Assembly: GCF_030563405.1 (NCBI RefSeq)
Contig: NZ_CP130749.1
Coordinates: 186,001 to 250,000, forward strand
Origin: Vibrio sp. SNU_ST1
GTDB taxonomy: Bacteria > Pseudomonadota > Gammaproteobacteria > Enterobacterales > Vibrionaceae
Length of the DNA stretch: 64,000 nucleotides
Reading direction: 5' to 3'
The notes beneath the pieces were generated by a model, which ran no database searches, had not been told where the DNA came from, and saw nothing but the letters and a program-made list of their open reading frames with translations. Made by a program: the position numbers and the translations under genes. Of the stretch, positions 58,197 through 64,000 are shown in pieces. The first letter of the stretch is position 1. Every line of letters starts with the position of its first letter.

Positions 58197-60377
58197 ATGA
58201 AGCTAAAAGGTAAATTGGTTCTCGGAAACATGCTTATGGTCGTTTTGACTATGGGCTGCCTTTCCTTGTCTCAGTGGCTGATATCTTCATACTATAGTGA
58301 TGAAATTCTGGAAGAAACGGCAACTAATATTGCAGAGAACTTTACTTCCCAAGCACAGAGTCAAGCAGAACAAACGGTTGAGTACCTCTCAGATGCACTT
58401 TTTGATCCGATGTATTTTTATGATATCGATAATATTAACTCCATTTTAGAGCCTGCCTTTGAAAATAAAGATGTCATATTCATAAAGGTTTTTGATGCTA
58501 ATGGCCTGATAGTTCATACAGGAGAAGATGTAGTACTCGGTTATGGCTCCAACTTGGATATGCCAAGGGTGCAAGAAAATGTCTTGAATAAGCAAGAAGC
58601 TTACACTGAAATCAATTCATCAGCACTGATTGTTGCGCGGCCAATCACGATGAATAAGACTCGGCTAGGTGGCATAGTGATGAGCTACTCCTTAAAGGCC
58701 GTGAAAGACGATATCGAGAAAAACAACAGAATTATCAAGGAGGTTACTGAGTCGAGTAGAAGCTATAGCGCGGTATTGAGCATAACCTTGACGATGTTCA
58801 TGTGTCTGGTCAGCCTACTCTTTTCCATGTTATTAGCTAAGACGATGATTCGTCCGATTAATCAACTCCTACAACATTCGAAACGCATCAGTAAAGGGGT
58901 TTTCCAAGTATCAAACAATATCCAGCGCAGTGATGAACTCGGAGAGCTTGCTCAGGCATTTGATAGGATGGATTCAAGCCTCAAGCAGCGGAATGAGGAA
59001 GTTGAGTTTTTAGCTTACAACGACCCACTGACTAAGTTACCGAATCGCTCTCAGTTTATTAAATGTCTTGAAAGGTGTATTCATCGATGCAAACAGTCAA
59101 AAGAGGTGTTTGCGGTTTTCTTTATCGATTTGGACGAGTTTAAACGTGTCAATGACAACCTTGGACATCAAGCTGGAGATGAGCTGTTAAGTGAAGTGGC
59201 TCAAACATTGACTAACTCGCTAAAAAAAATGGGGCAAATGACTACAAAGGAAGAGCCTCAATGCATGATCGCAAGAGTAGGAGGGGATGAGTTTTTACTT
59301 CGCTTATCAGGAATTAAGACACAGGATACAGTATCTAAGTTTGCCTCTGATATTGTGCACTCACTAAAACAGCCTATTTACCTCAATTCTGTAGGTGAAT
59401 CGGTAGTGGTCGGAGCGAGTGTTGGTGTTGCATTATTTCCTGATTCGGGAGACACCTCTGAAGACTTGGTTAAAAGTGCGGACATGGCAATGTACAGCGC
59501 CAAAGAAAACGGCAAAGGTAGGTACTGTTTCTTCAACCAAGAAATCGAACAGAAGATACTAGCAAGGGGAGTCATAGAAAAGGAACTTAGAGCCGCTATC
59601 GATGACTTCTCTCAGTTTAGGCTCTTATATCAACCAAAGTTTGACCTGAAAACAGGGCATGTCGTTGGAGTTGAAGCCCTTATACGTTGGCAGCATCCTA
59701 CAAAAGGCAATATTTCTCCTATTGAGTTCATTCCTATTGCTGAAGCTACGGATATTATTCATACACTTGGTGATTGGATAGTAATGCAAGCCTGCAAAGA
59801 TATTCAGGCGTGGGATTTTAGACATCACCTTCCTCCCGAATTTTATGTTGCGATAAACCTGTCTCCAAAGCAGCTCTATGGCGATAAGGCACTCCGAACA
59901 TTCCAATATCAAACACAAAAACATCAAGTTGAAGTGACAAGGTTACATATAGAAGTAACCGAAACGGCCCTAATGTTTGATAAGGTAAGCGCAAAGAAAA
60001 CGTTGGACGATCTTAGGAGTATGGGGATTAAAGTCTGGTTAGATGATTTTGGCACCGGATACTCTTCACTAGGCTTCTTACGAGAGTTCAACATTGATGG
60101 TTTGAAAATTGACCGAAGCTTTGTCAATGATCTTGAGTGCGACATGAATGACCGCGCTCTATGTGCGGCAGTTGTTTCAATGGCTCACCAGCTAGGTATT
60201 AAGGTCGTTGCTGAAGGAATTGAAACAACGGTCCAGTCAAGCTTCTTAGCGCAATCGTACTGTGACTACGGACAAGGTTATCTCCTAGCCAAACCTATGT
60301 GTGCAGAAACGCTGTCGAAAAAACTTGAAACTGGGTTGAGCAAACCGAAACAGACAAACGTTATTTATCTGAAGTAA
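58197..60377 (+). CDS. Membrane GGDEF-EAL sensor protein (c-di-GMP turnover)
   Basis: 726 residues from the ATG at 58197 (GAGAAG upstream; a TTG six bases earlier is also possible). Transmembrane helix at about 7-28, periplasmic Cache-like domain, second helix at about 185-210, HAMP to about 265, GGDEF with VGGDEF near 362, and EAL with EALIRW near 492, NLSPKQ, DDFGTGYSSL near 616 and EGIET. Both the cyclase and phosphodiesterase motifs look intact, so the net activity depends on the signal. The close PhnD-like gene suggests ligand input from the periplasm. Confidence 0.92.
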   Translation: MKLKGKLVLGNMLMVVLTMGCLSLSQWLISSYYSDEILEETATNIAENFTSQAQSQAEQTVEYLSDALFDPMYFYDIDNINSILEPAFENKDVIFIKVFDANGLIVHTGEDVVLGYGSNLDMPRVQENVLNKQEAYTEINSSALIVARPITMNKTRLGGIVMSYSLKAVKDDIEKNNRIIKEVTESSRSYSAVLSITLTMFMCLVSLLFSMLLAKTMIRPINQLLQHSKRISKGVFQVSNNIQRSDELGELAQAFDRMDSSLKQRNEEVEFLAYNDPLTKLPNRSQFIKCLERCIHRCKQSKEVFAVFFIDLDEFKRVNDNLGHQAGDELLSEVAQTLTNSLKKMGQMTTKEEPQCMIARVGGDEFLLRLSGIKTQDTVSKFASDIVHSLKQPIYLNSVGESVVVGASVGVALFPDSGDTSEDLVKSADMAMYSAKENGKGRYCFFNQEIEQKILARGVIEKELRAAIDDFSQFRLLYQPKFDLKTGHVVGVEALIRWQHPTKGNISPIEFIPIAEATDIIHTLGDWIVMQACKDIQAWDFRHHLPPEFYVAINLSPKQLYGDKALRTFQYQTQKHQVEVTRLHIEVTETALMFDKVSAKKTLDDLRSMGIKVWLDDFGTGYSSLGFLREFNIDGLKIDRSFVNDLECDMNDRALCAAVVSMAHQLGIKVVAEGIETTVQSSFLAQSYCDYGQGYLLAKPMCAETLSKKLETGLSKPKQTNVIYLK

Positions 60378-60469
60378 TTACGTCTTATTCAGAGTCGATA
60401 CCGACCAATAACAGTGTATTAATGTCTTCATGGACTAGTATACATTCCAAACTTCCCCCGTTTAACGCA

Positions 60470-60492
60470 GTGTTAGGAGAGTTACCTAACAC
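60470..60492. terminator. Hairpin between GGDEF-EAL and oxidoreductase genes
   Basis: GTGTTAGG, a 7-base loop and CCTAACAC form a perfect 8-bp stem, with no T tract on either side. It lies between two convergent genes and may be a weak bidirectional terminator. Confidence 0.45.
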
Positions 60493-60521
60493 GAGCGCAA
60501 GTTATCGCGATCAACGATGTA

Positions 60522-61508
60522 CTAAGGAAGCAAGATGATCTTGCCGTTTAACCGTGTGGTTTTCGATTCAATAAGATCAATAGCAGTTTGAACTTCATCG
60601 AGTGGTAGATATCTGTCGACATCGAGCTGAATGTCGTTGGTGATGAAGTGATCTAGCATGGTCGTGAACTTATCACGGCGAACATCTTTCCCCTCAGCCT
60701 CTTCCCAATAACGTAAGAAGAAGGTGTTGAAATCGATATCTTGGCTTTTCGCGTGTTCAAAGAAGCGTGGCTCGTAAAAATCCAGCGACAGCGTCCCGTA
60801 GTTGATAAAACGCCCATTGTTGCCAAGGGTGTGAATAAGGTCGGTTCCGGGTGAACCGCCAATTGCATCAAAGGCAACGGTTGGCATAGGCAAGTCTAAA
60901 GCCTTGATTTGAGAAACTAGATTAGCGTTCGAATCTAACGTCCAACTGGAAGTGGCTGGATATTGTTCCGGCTGTGATGTAACGACAATGATTTTGAAGC
61001 CGAGTGATGCTGATAACTGGGAGAAGATCTTACCGATGGCAGAGCTGCCTGCGTTGATGATCAACACATCTTCTTGGGTCAATTTGGCTATTTCCGTCGT
61101 CAGCACCCACGCGGTTAGTGCATTGATGTACAACTGACAGGCGTAGCCATTATCTAGGTGCTTAGGAATGTGGAAGAGGTTATCTGGTGACACATCGATA
61201 TAGTTCTGCCATGTGCCGCTTGCTGCGACAAGCACGCGCTGATTTAACGCAAACTCAGCGTGGTCGGATTCTACGACCGTTCCTACTGCTTCAAACCCCG
61301 GCACTCTCGGCGGCTGGTGGCTGTGTTTGTATTGCCCAACACCATAAACCGACAACAGATCACTAGGGTTGATGTTGGTCGCTTCAATTTGCACTCGAAC
61401 CTTATCTTTATCAAGCCCCCCTAAAGCGACATGTTCTAGCTTGAGAGATTCTTTTGGCTGACCGAAACGGAACTGGCTAATTCGGGTATTTTGCTTAGTG
61501 TCAGTCAT
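60522..61508 (-). CDS. Zinc-less alcohol dehydrogenase / quinone oxidoreductase family protein
   Basis: Cytoplasmic NAD(P)H-dependent reductase of the MDR superfamily, 328 residues. The GroES-like N-terminal part contains NPSDLLSVYG and PPRVPGFEAVGTV. The Rossmann part has the nucleotide motif INAGSSAIGKIFSQL near residue 150. The zinc ligands of alcohol dehydrogenases are absent, so it resembles quinone or enoyl-thioester reductases. It is 18 bp downstream of a PhyH-type gene, forming a two-gene operon. Confidence 0.87.
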   Translation of the reverse strand: MTDTKQNTRISQFRFGQPKESLKLEHVALGGLDKDKVRVQIEATNINPSDLLSVYGVGQYKHSHQPPRVPGFEAVGTVVESDHAEFALNQRVLVAASGTWQNYIDVSPDNLFHIPKHLDNGYACQLYINALTAWVLTTEIAKLTQEDVLIINAGSSAIGKIFSQLSASLGFKIIVVTSQPEQYPATSSWTLDSNANLVSQIKALDLPMPTVAFDAIGGSPGTDLIHTLGNNGRFINYGTLSLDFYEPRFFEHAKSQDIDFNTFFLRYWEEAEGKDVRRDKFTTMLDHFITNDIQLDVDRYLPLDEVQTAIDLIESKTTRLNGKIILLP

Positions 61509-61526
61509 AGTTTGGGTACCTTTGGG

Positions 61527-62315
61527 TTAAGAGCACTGCATCGATTTTAAGTGTAGCGTGTTCATAAACAGTCTTGGGTCGGTAATATTGTTCAACATGG
61601 CTGGCGTTGGTAAACAGTCGTCATCAACGTAGTCGACATAGTCAGCGGCTGAATCAAAGATCAAAATATCCAAGGCTAAACGATCTAGCCCGTATAGACC
61701 TCGGTGGATCATATCCGCTGAAAATACCAATAAGTCGCCTGCGGCTAACGGTATCTGCTTGCCGCCAGAGATATCATCACTGCTCATTTTACCGTTTTCT
61801 TCTTGGCGAACATTGTATTCTTCTTCATTGTCCCAGCGCTTGTGTGTGCCAGGGATAAGCTCCATGCCGGGCTCATCAAAAAGAGGGATACGCAGATGCA
61901 GCACCTGGGTTTCCATGATGACTTTCATCTGGTCATCAACGTCGTAGTCGTATTGACAGTCACGATGCCAGAAGTCTTTTTGTTGCGGATTTACTGGGTT
62001 GAAGAATAGCTGCGTATTCATGAATGCCGGTTTGTTCGGAATCACCGCATCAACCACATCCATCACTTGTTTTGAGCTGATGAAGTTGAAAAGCACGCTT
62101 CTATCGTCGGCAGGCAAATATTCGCTTCCCGTAATTAAAGACGAGTTAAATGCTTCTTCTTTATAGAATTCTTCGTTGTCTGCTTTCCATGATTCATGAA
62201 ACTTTAGCACCACTTTTCTAAGCGACGCAATCTGAGCGTCATCGAAATAATTTCTGATAACAAAGTAACCATGTTCATCGTAACGGTCATTTAATTGTTG
62301 GCTGTTTTCTACCAC
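61527..62315 (-). CDS. Phytanoyl-CoA dioxygenase (PhyH) family protein
   Basis: Predicted Fe(II)/2-oxoglutarate-dependent oxygenase, 262 residues. Opening RYDEHGYFVIRNYFDD is typical. The iron-binding HxD is HRD in FWHRDCQYDYD near residue 137, the distal His is in SADMIHRG near 215, and an Arg seven residues on (LDRLALD) fits 2-oxoglutarate. The start is GTG with AAGG 7 bases upstream. The substrate is unknown. It is the first gene of a pair with the reductase, suggesting sequential steps on a small molecule. Confidence 0.87.
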   Translation of the reverse strand: MVENSQQLNDRYDEHGYFVIRNYFDDAQIASLRKVVLKFHESWKADNEEFYKEEAFNSSLITGSEYLPADDRSVLFNFISSKQVMDVVDAVIPNKPAFMNTQLFFNPVNPQQKDFWHRDCQYDYDVDDQMKVIMETQVLHLRIPLFDEPGMELIPGTHKRWDNEEEYNVRQEENGKMSSDDISGGKQIPLAAGDLLVFSADMIHRGLYGLDRLALDILIFDSAADYVDYVDDDCLPTPAMLNNITDPRLFMNTLHLKSMQCS

Positions 62316-62500
62316 TGACTACCTTCGTTCATTCTTTATCGTGCAATAACCACAGACTTCTTAGGCGCATAATGCCAGACAGGTGTCATTCAACCAAGTA
62401 ACAAATGAACCATGACGAGGTTCGATAGAGCTAAAAAGACATATCTTTGTTAGAGATATAGGCAATGTCGAGCCCTTCAATTTACAGTCACATGACTAGC

Positions 62501-63382
62501 TTACTGCCACATCACCAATACTGCGGCGATAGAAAGCAAGATAAGTGCGAGAATGTCTTTGCGAGCAATGCGTTGCCCTAACCAGAAGTAAGAAATCAGC
62601 ACCATGAAGATTACTTCGACTTGCCCGAGTGTCTTTACGTAAGGTACGGCTTGAAGTGACATTGCGCTAAACCAACCTAGAGAACCGATAACACTCGCTA
62701 GGCTTGTCATGACTACTAGTCTCGACTTCTTGAATATCTGACGTAACGTGTCTCGTTCTCTGAAGAATAGATACGTACAAATAATGCATGTCTGAAGAGT
62801 AATCACCAGAAACAGTACCCAAGCAGCGCTATGAGGGAAAAGAAGCCCTATGCTTAAGCTTGCTTCCCGCACCCAAAGAGACGTTAAAGCAAAAGCGGTG
62901 CTACACCCCATACCCAACAAAAATACTTTTGGAGACAAGCTTCGCCAGCCAGAAGAACTACTCATTATTAGTACGCCTAATGTACCAATAAGCACGCCGA
63001 TCCAACCTGTTAGTGTCAAAGCCGTACCAAAAAACAATACGGATAGCACAGCAGATACGGGGGCTTCACACTTGGCCAATCCGGCTCCTATCGCATAGTT
63101 TTCGAGTTTAAATAACATCACCATTAAACCAGTCGCGAGGATCTGCATAACCGAAGCGGCAACAATATAGAAAACAAACTCACCGGAAAGATTAGGCGCG
63201 GAGACTGGTTGCCATTGATAGAGGGCGTAAAGGTAAATAAGGGCGATTGGGCTTGCCCAAATAAAGCGAGCTAGCGTCACACCAGCAACACTCATGGTGC
63301 CGCTTAATTTACTTTGAAAGGCATTGCGCCAAGATTGGCTGAATGCAGCAAGGAGAGTAAAGGCTATCCAACTAAATGACAT
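62501..63382 (-). CDS. EamA/DMT-family transporter
   Basis: 293 residues, ten predicted helices in two EamA halves. GGAAG lies 5 bases before the ATG. The substrate is unknown; it is the third member of this family in the window and not close to the others in sequence. Single gene upstream of the PhyH operon, on the same strand with a 185-bp gap. Confidence 0.87.
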   Translation of the reverse strand: MSFSWIAFTLLAAFSQSWRNAFQSKLSGTMSVAGVTLARFIWASPIALIYLYALYQWQPVSAPNLSGEFVFYIVAASVMQILATGLMVMLFKLENYAIGAGLAKCEAPVSAVLSVLFFGTALTLTGWIGVLIGTLGVLIMSSSSGWRSLSPKVFLLGMGCSTAFALTSLWVREASLSIGLLFPHSAAWVLFLVITLQTCIICTYLFFRERDTLRQIFKKSRLVVMTSLASVIGSLGWFSAMSLQAVPYVKTLGQVEVIFMVLISYFWLGQRIARKDILALILLSIAAVLVMWQ

Positions 63383-63563
63383 GACGCTTCCGTGTGTTAT
63401 GTAAAGGGATGATTATATTAACAAACTTAACCTGTAGAAGAAGAGGTTTGTTTCTTGAGCGTTTGTTTTTCATACGATAGTGTATTTTGGTAAATCAGAC
63501 CTTTGTGCGAGCCTATCTTTGAATAGTCAGCTCATTGAACTTCGACACCACTAGCTAGCCACC

Positions 63564-64000
63564 TCAAAACATTGGCTCTTTTCGGTTCTTGAAATAGAAC
63601 AAAGCGCTGATCGCAATGAACAACAGAGTGAAGTAATAGAAAAACGAAGACAGTGAGGCTAAGAAAGCGAGGTTGAGCTCTATCTCTTGTTCGGTGTAGC
63701 CCTGAGACACCAATCTATAGTAGTAAGCGTACAAAATACCGATCAGCCCATATCCGAGATTAAACATCAGGCCTTTAAAGCTGAGAACTGTGGCTCGGTT
63801 GTGTGATTCGGTTTTTTTATTCAGGTGGTAGCTAATGAAAATGTTCATCGTCATGATGATAAAGATCAGTATCAGTGCTGGAATAACCCCGTAAATCGTC
63901 CAACCTAAACTAATCCAATAGTAAGTCGCCATGCATGCTAAACCCATAACCCCAATGAAGGTTTCTGGCTCCATGCTTTCTGCTAGCCTACGGCTTTGCC
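63564..64000 (-). CDS. MFS-like transporter, C-terminal part (cut by window)
   Basis: The frame is open from the right edge (…QSRRLAES, then MEPETFIGVMG) to the stop at 63564, so the ATG at 63974 is internal and the gene begins outside the window. About 145 residues are visible with four hydrophobic helices, a basic loop (LNKKTESHNRATVLSFKG) and a polar end (FKNRKEPMF). The loop and helix pattern fit the last four helices of a major-facilitator protein. Substrate and start are unknown. Confidence 0.7.
   Translation of the reverse strand, partial: QSRRLAESMEPETFIGVMGLACMATYYWISLGWTIYGVIPALILIFIIMTMNIFISYHLNKKTESHNRATVLSFKGLMFNLGYGLIGILYAYYYRLVSQGYTEQEIELNLAFLASLSSFFYYFTLLFIAISALFYFKNRKEPMF

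Overview
The window reads as part of a marine Vibrio genome, probably of the Splendidus group. The gene products are typical of Vibrionaceae (Lpp, PstSCAB, MalKEFG, a thermolabile-haemolysin phospholipase, LipA plus foldase, four c-di-GMP domain proteins, two chemoreceptors). The base composition is moderately AT-rich and genes are closely packed. From memory, many of these families (glgB, deoD2, lpp, pst plus cdgA, bat, mal) lie on chromosome II in V. cholerae, so this is likely secondary-chromosome DNA. That placement is inference. No rRNA, tRNA, intact insertion sequence, prophage or CRISPR array was seen.

Layout. 1-7.0 kb: 3' part of glgB, an ECF vitamin transporter operon (S, fused A1A2, T) and a yiaW-yiaV membrane-fusion pair. 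7.2-13.8 kb: an EamA transporter, an 8-bp satellite, two overlapping TPR genes (one with an intact, one with a decayed GGDEF domain), a zinc-ribbon protein resembling a domesticated transposase, and deoD. 14.1-21.1 kb: an L,D-transpeptidase facing lpp, a DEAD-box helicase, then a phospholipase divergent from a lipase-foldase pair. 21.2-29.4 kb: a chemoreceptor, pstSCAB and a CdgA-like diguanylate cyclase. 29.5-36.5 kb: a complete MoxR/Bat (aerotolerance-like) operon. 37-45.1 kb: a second chemoreceptor, a small acidic protein and the divergent malK / malEFG locus around a 661-bp control region. 45.1-52.1 kb: a looser, AT-rich stretch with repeats, a candidate sRNA, a thioesterase, an EamA/AraC pair and three orphan secreted or membrane proteins. 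52.4-64 kb: a LolCDE-like ABC operon with a lipocalin-like lipoprotein, a PhnD-like binding protein paired with a GGDEF-EAL sensor, a PhyH-oxidoreductase pair, another EamA transporter and the 3' end of an MFS gene.

Themes. Maltodextrin import and glycogen branching form a carbon-storage theme. Phosphate uptake next to a diguanylate cyclase, two TPR-GGDEF genes and a binding-protein-coupled GGDEF-EAL make c-di-GMP signalling prominent. Secreted lipid hydrolases and the Bat operon add envelope functions. The most notable points are: a phospholipase with Gly where the catalytic Asp is expected (the Ser-His-chloride type), the domesticated transposase-like protein, the PhnD/GGDEF-EAL pair, the decayed/active TPR-GGDEF pair, the structured mal control region, and an orphan strong terminator that suggests an unrecognised sRNA. 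Start codons were adjusted by hand where a ribosome binding site or signal peptide indicated a different start from the longest open frame.
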